This document shows, in pieces, positions 53,796 through 62,537 of a stretch of DNA of 64,000 nucleotides. The position numbers and the translations under genes are program-made. The first letter of the stretch is position 1. Every line of letters starts with the position of its first letter. The notes beneath the pieces are model-generated. The model was given only the letters and a program-made list of their open reading frames with translations, ran no database searches and was not told the DNA's origin. This DNA comes from Prosthecobacter sp. (GTDB taxonomy: Bacteria; Verrucomicrobiota; Verrucomicrobiia; Verrucomicrobiales; Verrucomicrobiaceae), in the NCBI RefSeq assembly GCF_020439865.1, contig NZ_JAGRPF010000113.1:144304-208303 (forward strand), read 5' to 3'.

Positions 53796-55069
53796 GCCAT
53801 GTCCTGTTGCTGCCTTTCGGAACCGAGGGAAGCATCTACCCATTCATCTGGCTGGGAAGACTGCTTCGACATCATGGTCATCGTGTGACGCTGGTGACGG
53901 CGGGCCGCTACGCCGAAACGGTGGCGGGCGCAGGGCTCGAGTTCGCACAGGTCGAAGGTGAGGACGGCTTGGAAAGGATGCTCGCCCATCCTCAGTTGTG
54001 GCAAGGAAACGCAGGCTCCCAGCTGTCCTACCGTCATTCCAGCCGTTCCACAGAAGGATATGTGCAGGCGGTGGAAAAGCTGGTCGCAAACGGCAATGCC
54101 GTGGATCTGATGCTGGCACCGATGATCTGCTTCGGCGCGCGGCTGCTGCGTGAGAAGTTGCGAATCCCGCTCGTCACGGTGCACCTCTATCCGCTTATGT
54201 TTGTGAGCGCGCACGAACCGCCGCTGGCGCTTCCCGGCTTCCGGCTTCTGCGCAAACTGCCGCTGTGGGTGCGCAAGGTGGTGCTCGCGTTTCCGAACCC
54301 GCTGGATTTCTTTGCCCTGCCCGCGGTGCGTGCCTGCTGCCAGCAGCATGGTGTGCGCAAGCCGTGGAGCCTCTGGAAGCAGTGGTGGCACTCGCCGGAC
54401 GGCGTGCTGGCGCTCTTCCCAGAATGGTATGTCGGTCCGCAGCCCGACTGGCCGCAGAAGCTGCTGCAGTGGGACTTTCCGCTGGAGGACATGTCCGAGT
54501 CCGAAGTGCTCTCGCCGAAGCTGAATGCCTTTCTCGACGCAGGCGAAGCACCCGTGCTGTTCACACCGGGCACGGGCCACTTTCATGCCCATGCGTTTTT
54601 TGAAACCGCCGCCGAACTCGTCCGACGACTCGGCTGCCGCGCCGTGTTTCTCACACGCAAAGCGGAGCAGGTGCCTGACCATCTTCCTCCGTCGATCCTG
54701 GTGGAGTCGTATGCACCGTTCAGCCGGCTGCTGCCGCGTGCTCGTGCGTTCGTGCATCACGGCGGCATTGGCACGGTGGCGCAGTGTCTGGCGGCCGGGA
54801 TCTCGCAACTGGTGGTGGCAATGTCACTGGACCAGCCGGACAACGCCGACCATGTGGAACAGCTCGGAGCCGGTCTTGGTATGAACATGCGCCACTTCTC
54901 TGTCGAGCGCGCCCTGCCGTTGCTGAAACGCTGCCTGACGGATGCGAGCATGCAGGAAAACGCGAGGCAATATGCTGCTCGCATGGCCATCCGACGTGAC
55001 ACCGGCCAGTTGGTGGCGTGGTTGGAAAAAGTCATCTCAACCGGAGCCGGAAAGGACGGGTCGGTTTGA
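53792..55069 (+). CDS. GT1-family glycosyltransferase, copy 2 of 4
   Basis: A 425-residue paralogue (MSHVLLLPFGTEGSIYPFIWLGRLLRHHG), coupled to copy 1 by a 4-bp overlap. The donor motif is VHHGGIGTVAQCLAAGISQL with LDQPDNADHVEQLGAG; the shared PDGVLALFPEWYVGPQPDWPQKL is present. It differs from copy 1 chiefly in the N-terminal acceptor half, as expected if each copy adds a sugar to a different acceptor or position. Its stop overlaps the TTG start of copy 3 by four bases. Confidence 0.93.
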   Translation: MSHVLLLPFGTEGSIYPFIWLGRLLRHHGHRVTLVTAGRYAETVAGAGLEFAQVEGEDGLERMLAHPQLWQGNAGSQLSYRHSSRSTEGYVQAVEKLVANGNAVDLMLAPMICFGARLLREKLRIPLVTVHLYPLMFVSAHEPPLALPGFRLLRKLPLWVRKVVLAFPNPLDFFALPAVRACCQQHGVRKPWSLWKQWWHSPDGVLALFPEWYVGPQPDWPQKLLQWDFPLEDMSESEVLSPKLNAFLDAGEAPVLFTPGTGHFHAHAFFETAAELVRRLGCRAVFLTRKAEQVPDHLPPSILVESYAPFSRLLPRARAFVHHGGIGTVAQCLAAGISQLVVAMSLDQPDNADHVEQLGAGLGMNMRHFSVERALPLLKRCLTDASMQENARQYAARMAIRRDTGQLVAWLEKVISTGAGKDGSV

Positions 55070-56331
55070 AAAAAATCGTGCTGCTTCCTCACGGCACCGC
55101 CGGTGATGTGCTGCCCTACATTTGGCTCGGCCGTCGGCTGCTGGAGCATGGTCATGCCGTGACGATGGTCTGGGTGGAGTCGTTTCGTGAGGCCGCCGAA
55201 CATGCCGGATTGACCTACATCGCGCTGAGGGATGATGGATTCGCGGACTTGATGGCCAGTCCTTCCATCTGGAAACCGGGCGCCGGCATGCGGCTGGGTT
55301 ACGAATTCGCCGGAAGGTGCACGGCGAAGTACGTCGCCGCCGTCGAGGAGGACATCGCGTTGCGTGGTCCTCCGGATCTCCTCGTGGCTCCGTTGGTCAC
55401 GTTCGCAGCGCGGCTGCTGCGTGAGAAGCTCGGCGTGCCATTTGTCTCCAGCAGCATTCATCCGTTTCCATTCGTCAGCGCCTATGAGGTGCCGGGAGGC
55501 CTGCCTGCCGTGCGCCTGTTGCGAATGCTCCCGCTGCCGCTGCGCAGGCTCATCCTCTTCCGGGCCGCGCCCTATGATCGCTTCGCGCTGCCGGGGGTGC
55601 GCCAGTGCTGCATCGAGCACGGAGTGAAACCGCCGCGGAGTCTGCGGCGGGAATGGTATCACTCGCCCGACGGTGTGCTGGCGCTCTTTCCCTATTGGTA
55701 TGCAGCACCACAGCCGGACTGGCCGGCGAACACATTCCAATGGGACTTCCCGCTGGAAGACATGGCCGATGCCACACCGTTGACGCCGGAGTTGCAGAAC
55801 TTCCTCGAAGCCGGCGACAAGCCGGTGGTCTTCACCCTCGGCACCGGCAACGTGCATGTGCGGGCTTTCTTTGAAGCCGCCGCCAAAGTCACAGCGCGAC
55901 TCGGCTGTCGCGCTGTGTTCGTGACTCGCGAACCGCAGCAGACAGGCACGTCGCCGCCTGAGACGTTCGTGACCGCCTACGCGCCCTTCAGCAGGCTGCT
56001 TCCACACGCATCGGCGTTTGTCCATCATGGAGGCACCGGCACCACCGCCATGTGTCTCGCCGCCGGCCTGCCGCAGCTCATCACACCGCTGACCTTTGAC
56101 CAGCCGGACAATGCCGAGCGAGTGGTGCGTCTCGGCGCGGGACTGAGCATGAACGTTGACCGATTCACGGAGGAAAATGCCGCTCCCGTGTTGCAGCGAT
56201 GTCTGCAGGATGCCAGCATCCGTCGCTGCGCACAGACATGCGCGGAGCGCCTGCGCTCCCGGCGTCCCGTTGCTGACCTCGTCGCCTGGCTGGAAAGCCG
56301 GATGCATCACAAACGCCCCTCCGACTCCTGA
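55066..56331 (+). CDS. GT1-family glycosyltransferase, copy 3 of 4 (TTG start)
   Basis: A 421-residue paralogue. No ATG fits the alignment with the other copies; TTG at 55066 (reading MKKIVLLPHGTAGDVLPYIWLGRRL) aligns exactly with their starts and has AAGGA about nine bases upstream. The TTG overlaps the stop of copy 2 (TTGA). The donor motif is VHHGGTGTTAMCLAAGLPQL with FDQPDNAERV. Copies 3 and 4 resemble each other more than copies 1 and 2 (HGTAGDVLPYIWLGR in both). Confidence 0.9.
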   Translation: MKKIVLLPHGTAGDVLPYIWLGRRLLEHGHAVTMVWVESFREAAEHAGLTYIALRDDGFADLMASPSIWKPGAGMRLGYEFAGRCTAKYVAAVEEDIALRGPPDLLVAPLVTFAARLLREKLGVPFVSSSIHPFPFVSAYEVPGGLPAVRLLRMLPLPLRRLILFRAAPYDRFALPGVRQCCIEHGVKPPRSLRREWYHSPDGVLALFPYWYAAPQPDWPANTFQWDFPLEDMADATPLTPELQNFLEAGDKPVVFTLGTGNVHVRAFFEAAAKVTARLGCRAVFVTREPQQTGTSPPETFVTAYAPFSRLLPHASAFVHHGGTGTTAMCLAAGLPQLITPLTFDQPDNAERVVRLGAGLSMNVDRFTEENAAPVLQRCLQDASIRRCAQTCAERLRSRRPVADLVAWLESRMHHKRPSDS

Positions 56332-57614
56332 TGGCCAAGATCGTTCTTCTTCCGCATGGAACCGCCGGTGATGTGCTGCCGTACATCTGGCTGGGCAGGC
56401 ACCTGCTGAAACGTGGCCACCGTGTGTCGATGATCTGGATCGAGTCGTTTCGCAATGCTGCTGAACGGGCAGGACTGCACTACGTGACGATGCAGGACGA
56501 CGGATTTGACGAACTGCTGGCGAACCCGGTCCTCTGGCAGCGGCACAAGGGCATGAAGCTCGTTTTTGAAAATGCCGGATCCAGCATGGGCGGGTGCCTC
56601 GACGCATTTGAATCGGACGCAGCGCACACCGGCCGGCCGGATTTGCTGATCGCTCCGATCAACAACTTCTCTGCACGCCTGCTGCGCGAGAAGACCGGCA
56701 TTCCGCTCGTAACCTTGGTTCTCTATCCCCTGTCCTTGGTCAGCGCCTACGAGGTGCCGGGCGGGCTCCCTTGCGGCTGGTTGCTGCGCATGCAACCCCT
56801 CTGGGTGCGCAAGCTCGTCCTCGGCATGACTGCTCTCTATGACCGCCATGCTCTGCCAAAGGTCCGCGAGTACTGCATCGAACATGGAGTGACTCCGCCG
56901 CGTCGATTGCAGAAAGGGTGGTGGTATTCGCCGGACGGTGTGCTGGCCCTGTTCCCCGAATGGTATGCCAGACCTCAGCCCGACTGGCCCGACAACCACT
57001 TCCAATGGGCTTTCCCTCTCGAAGATCTCGCCGATACGAAGCCACCCGCCCCGGAGCTGACAGCCTTTCTCGACGCCGGAGAGAGGCCCGTGGTCTTCAC
57101 GTTTGGCACGGGGAACCAGCACGCCAAGACCTTTTTCAAAACGGCCGCCGCGCTGGTTCAAAAAGCCGGTTGCCGCGCGGTGTTTGTGACCCGCGATGCC
57201 GGCCAGGTTCCCGCCTCGCTGCCGGACTCGATTCATGTGACGCCTTACGCACCGTTCAGCGGGCTGTTTGCCCGTTCTCGTGCCTGCGTGCATCACGGAG
57301 GCATCGGAACCATGGCCCAATGCTTTGCTGCCGGTCTTCCCCAGTTCATCACCTCCATCACTTTCGATCAGCCGGACAATGCGGAGCGCCTGCGCCGCAT
57401 GGGAGCAGGGGTCAGCCTCGACATTCGGCGCTTCAACGTGCGCGACGCCGAACCGCTGCTGAAAGCCTGCCTCGAAGACCCGCTCATCCGCACAAAGGCG
57501 CAGGAAGTACAACGGCTCGCTCAGGCCCGGCCGGCTGCCGGTCCGCTCATCGAGTGGCTTGAAGCGAGGCTGCCGCCAAATGCCCGTTCAACGCCCAACA
57601 CCGGGCAGTCATGA
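56331..57614 (+). CDS. GT1-family glycosyltransferase, copy 4 of 4
   Basis: A 427-residue paralogue (MAKIVLLPHGTAGDVLPYIWLGRHL). Start and previous stop overlap by one base (TGATG). The donor motif is VHHGGIGTMAQCFAAGLPQF with FDQPDNAERLRRMGAG. The central PDGVLALFPEWYARPQPDWPDNH matches the other copies. Its end overlaps the GT32 gene by ATGA, so four GT1 genes and the GT32 gene form one coupled unit. Confidence 0.93.
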   Translation: MAKIVLLPHGTAGDVLPYIWLGRHLLKRGHRVSMIWIESFRNAAERAGLHYVTMQDDGFDELLANPVLWQRHKGMKLVFENAGSSMGGCLDAFESDAAHTGRPDLLIAPINNFSARLLREKTGIPLVTLVLYPLSLVSAYEVPGGLPCGWLLRMQPLWVRKLVLGMTALYDRHALPKVREYCIEHGVTPPRRLQKGWWYSPDGVLALFPEWYARPQPDWPDNHFQWAFPLEDLADTKPPAPELTAFLDAGERPVVFTFGTGNQHAKTFFKTAAALVQKAGCRAVFVTRDAGQVPASLPDSIHVTPYAPFSGLFARSRACVHHGGIGTMAQCFAAGLPQFITSITFDQPDNAERLRRMGAGVSLDIRRFNVRDAEPLLKACLEDPLIRTKAQEVQRLAQARPAAGPLIEWLEARLPPNARSTPNTGQS

Positions 57615-58357
57615 TCCCACGTATCATTCATCAGACTTGGAAATCTCCTGACATTCCTGAGCATCTTCGGGAATTTCAGCAATCGTGGCGGATCCTTCAT
57701 CCCGAATTCGAATACAGGCTGTGGACTGATGCAGACAACGACCGTCTGATCCACGATGACTACCCACAGTTCGTCGAGTTCTTCCACCGGATCAGCCAAC
57801 CCATCACCAAAGTCGATTTTATACGCGTCGCCTACATGCACCGTTTTGGCGGCATTTATGCCGACGTGGATTTTGAAGCGTTGCGCCCCTTCGATCCTTT
57901 GTTGAACGATTCGAAGATCGTCGTCGGGCGTGAAACGGGCGGCATCGGCAATCCCATGCGCGGACGCGACTTTGTTCTCAACGCCTTGATCATCTCGCCC
58001 GCCGGTCATCCCGTCTGGCTGGAGATCATGAATGAGATCGCAACTCGTTACCGTCATCGACGAATGTTCGAACCTCTCGCCTTTTATGTCATCCGCATGG
58101 CCATCGAGGTGTTCGATCATGTTCTCGAAAAACATGCACGCGATCACGACGACATCACGATCGAACCGCATGAAATGTTCTACCCGGCGCCACCCTCGGT
58201 GCGCCTCGTGCAGACCCGGCGGGAACTGGCACGCGACTGTGGATCGTTCGCGATCCATCACTATGAAAACAGCTGGTTCGGCATTCGGAACCGGCTGGCC
58301 AACATCTTTCTGCGCCGCTCTGAACTCAGGAATGCCAGTCGTAAAGAGCCCGGCTAA
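57611..58357 (+). CDS. GT32-type glycosyltransferase (OCH1/capsular sugar transferase DXD family)
   Basis: A 248-residue protein with MIPRIIHQTWKSPDIPE and YRLWTDADNDRLI at the start, then KVDFIRVAYMHRFGGIYADVDFEAL, the DXD metal site (ADVD) of the GT32 family. The C-terminal NSWFGIRNRLANIFL stretch is also typical. Bacterial members add mannose or galactose-type sugars to capsule or glycolipid. It is coupled to the fourth GT1 gene and likely acts on the same acceptor. A very short gap (44 bases) separates it from the hydrolase gene. Confidence 0.9.
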   Translation: MIPRIIHQTWKSPDIPEHLREFQQSWRILHPEFEYRLWTDADNDRLIHDDYPQFVEFFHRISQPITKVDFIRVAYMHRFGGIYADVDFEALRPFDPLLNDSKIVVGRETGGIGNPMRGRDFVLNALIISPAGHPVWLEIMNEIATRYRHRRMFEPLAFYVIRMAIEVFDHVLEKHARDHDDITIEPHEMFYPAPPSVRLVQTRRELARDCGSFAIHHYENSWFGIRNRLANIFLRRSELRNASRKEPG

Positions 58358-58401
58358 AAGTGCCTGCCCCGCGTTGTCATCACGCCCCATCCACTGCCGC
58401 C

Positions 58402-59070
58402 ATGCACGCCCCTGTTTATCTCATTCCCGGCCTGGGCGCGGACAGCCGGACATTCGAAGGTCCCTGGTTCGGGCTTCCCGGATGCATCCGCCCGGACTGG
58501 CCTGGATACCAGGGTGAGGCTTCCATCGCCGCCGTAGCCAGATTCGTCGCCGACGCCTGGAAGATTCCACAAGACGCCGTGCTCGTCGGCACGTCATTCG
58601 GCGGCATGATCGCCTGCGAAATTGCCAAATTCACAAGTGTGAAAACGCTCGTCCTCGTCGCCAGCAGCGATTCAGCAAAGGACTTTGCAACCACCTCGCG
58701 AATGATGTTACTGACGCACCTCATTCCCCTGCGACCGGTTCAGTGGGCACTCAAGTGCCTTGCCTTCACTCCAAAACTTCTTGGCAATCCGCGTCTGTCG
58801 CCGCATTCCCAGGCGCTTCTCACCTCGATTCGGATGTTCACCGACTGCCAGCCGTCGTTCTACAGGGACATGTTCAAGGCGATGTTCATGTGGGACGGAC
58901 TGGCCGGCTCGACAACCGAGGTGATCCGCATTCATGGCAGGAATGACCACGTTGTCGTCCCGCCACCGAAAGTCGACCTGAGTCTCGACGGTGGACACCT
59001 CATCGCCATGACACACGCCCGCCAGTGTGTTGACTATCTTCAGACACGATTGTTCCCTTCAGTTTCCTGA
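58402..59070 (+). CDS. cytoplasmic alpha/beta hydrolase
   Basis: A 222-residue protein starting at ATG 58402 (MHAPVYLIPGLGADSRTF). It has the HG-like turn GLGADSR, the nucleophile elbow VGTSFGGM with Ser at about residue 68, Asp in HGRNDHVV near 190 and His in DGGHLIAMTHA near 203, a full triad. No signal peptide. The compact form without a cap is close to small carboxylesterases and thioesterases. It could remove an acyl group or a lipid precursor in the glycosylation pathway. One base separates its stop from the permease start. Confidence 0.85.
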   Translation: MHAPVYLIPGLGADSRTFEGPWFGLPGCIRPDWPGYQGEASIAAVARFVADAWKIPQDAVLVGTSFGGMIACEIAKFTSVKTLVLVASSDSAKDFATTSRMMLLTHLIPLRPVQWALKCLAFTPKLLGNPRLSPHSQALLTSIRMFTDCQPSFYRDMFKAMFMWDGLAGSTTEVIRIHGRNDHVVVPPPKVDLSLDGGHLIAMTHARQCVDYLQTRLFPSVS

Positions 59071-59071
59071 C

Positions 59072-60436
59072 ATGTCCTCATCAGACCACGCACAGCCCGA
59101 ACGCCGCTTCGGCCTTCTCCAGGCCACAGCTTTGAACATGTCGAACATGCTTGGCGCGGGGCCGTTCATCACGATTCCGGCGCTCATGATGACGATGGGC
59201 GGGCCGCAGTCGATGCTCGGCTGGGGCGTGGCGCTCATCGTGGCGCTGGCGGACGGACTCGTGTGGAGCGAACTCGGCGCGGCGCTGCAGAAGTCCGGCG
59301 GATCGTATGTCTATCTGCGCGAAGGTTACGGACGCGAGAAATGGGGACGCTTCATGGGCTTCCTCTTCATCTGGCAGTTCATCCTGAGCGGTCCGCTGGA
59401 ACTGGCGACGGCCTACGTAGGTGTGGCGCAGTATCTGCAGCCGTTGTGGCCGCAGAGCAGCGACTTCACACGACTGTGTGCGGGTGCAGGCGTGGGCTTG
59501 TTTGTGATCTTCCTGCTGTATCGTCGCATCGAATCCATCGGACGAATCACCGTGGCGCTCTGGGCCGGTGCGCTGCTGGCGATGGGCGTCGTGATCGTCA
59601 CCGGCGTGATGCATTTCGATGCGAGTCTGGCGTTCGATTTCCCTGAGGACGCCTGGCAGTTCGACACGACAAAATGGATCGCCTTGGGCGCGGCGGCGCG
59701 CATCGGCATGTACGATTACCTTGGCTACTACGACATCTGCTTCATCGGCGACGAGGTGAAGCGACCCGGCCGTGTCATTCCACGCGCGGTGATGCTCAGC
59801 CTGGTGCTGGTGGCGCTGATCTACTTTGCGGTAAACCTCTCGATCATTGGCGTGGTGCCGTGGCGGGAGTTCGCGACGGCAGAAGGTGTAAGCAAACCGG
59901 TGGTGACGATGATGATGGCGAAGATCTACGGCAGTGACTTCGCGCAACTCTTCACCGTGCTGGTTTTGTGGACAATGGTGGCCTGCTGCTTTGCCATGCT
60001 GCTCGGCTATTCGCGCATTCCGTATGCCGCGGCCCGTGATGGCAGCTTCTTCAAAATCTTCGGCCGTCTGCATCCACGCCTCGGCTTTCCACACGTCTCG
60101 TTGATCGTCGTCGGCCTCATCGCCGCGTGCGCCACGTTTGTGAAGCTGGGCACGCTGATCGATGCGCTGCTCACGACGCGTATCGTGGTGCAGTTTTCAG
60201 GACAGATCGGCGCCCTGGTGATGCTGCGGCGTGTGAAGCCGGAGATGGAGCGGCCGTTCCGCATGTGGCTGTATCCCCTCCCAGCCCTGCTGGCGCTGCT
60301 TGGCTGGGTTTACCTGCTGGTGACGACGGATCGCGGGCTGCTGGGCTACGGTGCCCTCGCCCTGCTGGCCGGAACCGGCGTCTTCATGCTCTGGAGCTGG
60401 AAGTCGCGTTCCTGGCCGTTCGCGGAAGTGAAGTGA
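59072..60436 (+). CDS. APC-superfamily amino acid permease
   Basis: A 454-residue carrier starting at ATG 59072 (MSSSDHAQPERRFGLLQATALNMSNMLGAGPFITIPALM). The first span has the APC unwound-helix motif MSNMLGAGPF, and about twelve spans follow. The ligand is an amino acid or a related amine but cannot be named. It lies directly after the hydrolase gene and is the last coupled gene of the rightward run; whether it serves the glycosylation pathway is uncertain. Confidence 0.9.
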   Translation: MSSSDHAQPERRFGLLQATALNMSNMLGAGPFITIPALMMTMGGPQSMLGWGVALIVALADGLVWSELGAALQKSGGSYVYLREGYGREKWGRFMGFLFIWQFILSGPLELATAYVGVAQYLQPLWPQSSDFTRLCAGAGVGLFVIFLLYRRIESIGRITVALWAGALLAMGVVIVTGVMHFDASLAFDFPEDAWQFDTTKWIALGAAARIGMYDYLGYYDICFIGDEVKRPGRVIPRAVMLSLVLVALIYFAVNLSIIGVVPWREFATAEGVSKPVVTMMMAKIYGSDFAQLFTVLVLWTMVACCFAMLLGYSRIPYAAARDGSFFKIFGRLHPRLGFPHVSLIVVGLIAACATFVKLGTLIDALLTTRIVVQFSGQIGALVMLRRVKPEMERPFRMWLYPLPALLALLGWVYLLVTTDRGLLGYGALALLAGTGVFMLWSWKSRSWPFAEVK

Positions 60437-60476
60437 CCGCTAGATTTCCCAACACCACACCGATCTAATCACCGCC

Positions 60477-61064
60477 ATGACGCGCCTCCTCGCCTCCCTG
60501 CTGTTCTTCACCGCGGTTCTCCACGCGGACGAGTTTGACCCGGCAGACAACACCATCGTGCTCGGCAAACGCGTGGGGTTGATCAAGCCAAACATGACGG
60601 CGACCGACATCGAGCGCGCTTACGGAAAGAAGAACCTCAAAATGGAGCAACTGCCGGGACCAGAGGGCGAAACCTTCGCCGGAGCCAAGTTGTTCGAAGG
60701 CACAGACCGCGAACTGGAAATCGTCTGGGATCCGGAAAACGAGGACAAGAAGATCGTCTTCGATGTGCGCATCATCGGCACCGCATGGAAGTTTGAAAAC
60801 GGCCTCAAGGCCGGCATGACCATCGAGGAGGTGGAGAAAATCAACGGCAGGCCCTTCAAGATCGCCGGCTTCAGCTGGGACTACGGCGGCTACGCCAACT
60901 TCGAGGGCGGCAAACTCGAAGGCAAGGTGAGCATTCGCTTCAATCCGAGCACGGAAGAAATCCCCGACTATCTCCAAGGCGACAAACAACTCTCCTCCAC
61001 GGACAAGAAACTCCGCGCGGTGAAGCCCACCGTCGAAGAGATGATCACCGTCTTCATGCGGTAA
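60477..61064 (+). CDS. secreted hypothetical protein
   Basis: A 195-residue protein with a signal peptide (MTRLLASLLFFTAVLHADE). The rest alternates charged strands (KRVGLIKPNMTATDIERAYGKKN, KFENGLKAGMTIEEVEKINGRPFKI) that suggest two SmpA/BamE-like repeats of about 70 residues each, a fold that often starts with a LKxGMTxxEVxxxxG motif. Both repeats contain that motif (NMTATDIERAYG, GMTIEEVEKINGRP). This is a resemblance, not a confirmed assignment. The 3' end overlaps the convergent DUF2071 gene by 11 bases. Confidence 0.75.
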   Translation: MTRLLASLLFFTAVLHADEFDPADNTIVLGKRVGLIKPNMTATDIERAYGKKNLKMEQLPGPEGETFAGAKLFEGTDRELEIVWDPENEDKKIVFDVRIIGTAWKFENGLKAGMTIEEVEKINGRPFKIAGFSWDYGGYANFEGGKLEGKVSIRFNPSTEEIPDYLQGDKQLSSTDKKLRAVKPTVEEMITVFMR

Positions 61065-61791
61065 GCGGATACACGCGCACCGCCACGCCGGGCGAGCCGA
61101 TGAGATGATCTGGAGGTCGCTGTGGGGCGGCGAAACCGGCCTGCAGCAATGGATTCACGTCCCATGTGTCGAGTTTCACATCGGCCAGCGGATACGGTGT
61201 GTGGTGAACCTGTCCACAGCGGATGCCGCGCGGTGTTTGCGCAAAGAGCAGGTAGCGTTCGGCGAGGAAGAACTCGAGCGAACCGGGTTCGGCGACGTAC
61301 GTCTCGCCCGACACTTGATAGCGGTAGCGTGATTCCACCGGCTCCCCACGACGATGACAGGTGTAATCGATTTGACCTTCAACCACAGGCGCGGCCATCC
61401 GCGCATGCTGATACGGCAGGTGAAAAAAAGTGCGTGCTGTCCACACGGCGAGCGGTTGGTTGCAGTCAAGCGAGTAGAACCACACACCGGGACGCCCTTG
61501 CTCGTCGTGCACATACGTGCGCACATTCATCTCCAGGAAGTTACTGATGCCTGGCATCGGCGGACAGAAGCGAGGTCGGATGCCACGCATGTAAAAAGGC
61601 ACGATGGCGATCCAGGCGTCGCCTTGAAACGTGTCCACGTGCAAACCCGGCGGCAGCGTGCGCTGAATCTCCGCCGCGTCCCAGCGCCAGTGCAGGAAGG
61701 CCAGCTGCTCCCAACGCTGATGCATCACGTGCGCACGCGACGGACGATCGCGAACAGCGAGGCGAGTTTCGAGCGTTGGCACGGCCATCAT
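61054..61791 (-). CDS. DUF2071 (YqjF-like) protein
   Basis: A 245-residue protein starting at ATG 61791 (MMAVPTLETRLAVRD; the second ATG at 61788 is possible). It matches the DUF2071 family: QRWEQLAFLHWRWDAAEIQRTLPPGLHVDTFQGDAWIAIVPFYM, FLEMNVRTYVHDEQGRPGVWFYSLDC and YVAEPGSLEFFLAERYLLFA. The fold is acetoacetate-decarboxylase-like, but the catalytic lysine cannot be placed with confidence. No ligand is known for most members. It is convergent with the SmpA-like gene. Confidence 0.88.
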   Translation of the reverse strand: MMAVPTLETRLAVRDRPSRAHVMHQRWEQLAFLHWRWDAAEIQRTLPPGLHVDTFQGDAWIAIVPFYMRGIRPRFCPPMPGISNFLEMNVRTYVHDEQGRPGVWFYSLDCNQPLAVWTARTFFHLPYQHARMAAPVVEGQIDYTCHRRGEPVESRYRYQVSGETYVAEPGSLEFFLAERYLLFAQTPRGIRCGQVHHTPYPLADVKLDTWDVNPLLQAGFAAPQRPPDHLIGSPGVAVRVYPLTA

Positions 61792-61837
61792 GCGTGAGCA
61801 TGATAGCACATTGTTTGCGACGAACGTCCCGATCAAT

Positions 61838-62485
61838 TCATTCCCAACCTTTAGCTGGATCAAATTCACGAGGTGCGTGATTAAAACCCGGCGGTGCAAG
61901 ATCCGGTCGAAAGACCATCACCATATCCAACTCTCCAGCTTGGAAGACCTGATCGATATCTGCGTAAGCTTCGGAATAATAGGTGACTTGAACAATGGCC
62001 CCATTGATATTCCACCATGCCACACGAGTAATCGGTGCTGTCTGTATATCAGAAGTGGGTTCTCCCAACTTTTTGACGCATGACTGGAAAGTGTCGTCCG
62101 TTCCAATCGCGGCTACTTTGGGAAGCGGGCTGTTCAGCTTCATCGGAAGATGAACATACCAAACTATTCCCGTCTGCTGGTTGTGGCTCACGCGAATAGG
62201 TCGACTGAAACTGCTACCTTCTTCATTGGTCCACGAAACCATGAAGAGAATCTGACGCCACTCGGAATCAAGTTGTCCTGTTCGATCCGGCATTTCCTGA
62301 AACTGGATGCCTTCTAAATGAGAGATAATGTCCGTCTTGCCCTTGCCAAGCCAGGCGCTCAAATCGGAAGGCAATGACGGCAGAGTGGACGCCAACTTGT
62401 AGGAGTCGCAAACTTCGATTCCGTGTGAACTGATCGCCTTTTCAGGTTGCTGGTTAGTGCCGAAAAATCGTGCAAGCCAATTCAT
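61838..62485 (-). CDS. hypothetical protein of unusual composition
   Basis: A 215-residue protein starting at ATG 62485 (MNWLARFFGTNQQPEK). No membrane span after the first 20 residues and no catalytic motif. It is plainly richer in A/T than its neighbours and has more Asn, Gln and Ile. Sequences of this length and look (NWLARFFG start, QILFMVSWTNEEG, VAWWNINGAIVQVTYYSEAYADIDQVF) are common among toxin-immunity and effector-related proteins, but there is no toxin next to it. Function unknown; likely a recent arrival. Confidence 0.65.
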   Translation of the reverse strand: MNWLARFFGTNQQPEKAISSHGIEVCDSYKLASTLPSLPSDLSAWLGKGKTDIISHLEGIQFQEMPDRTGQLDSEWRQILFMVSWTNEEGSSFSRPIRVSHNQQTGIVWYVHLPMKLNSPLPKVAAIGTDDTFQSCVKKLGEPTSDIQTAPITRVAWWNINGAIVQVTYYSEAYADIDQVFQAGELDMVMVFRPDLAPPGFNHAPREFDPAKGWE

Positions 62486-62537
62486 AGACCTATTCACAAA
62501 TAGACACCTGAACGGGCTAATGCCCGTAACCACTCTC

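Noticed and set aside
53627..57512. Three long open frames on the minus strand opposite the GT1 genes (about 390-616 residues)
   Set aside because: They mirror the codon pattern of the plus-strand genes, have no family resemblance and contain no ribosome site or motif; the plus-strand GT1 motifs are unambiguous.
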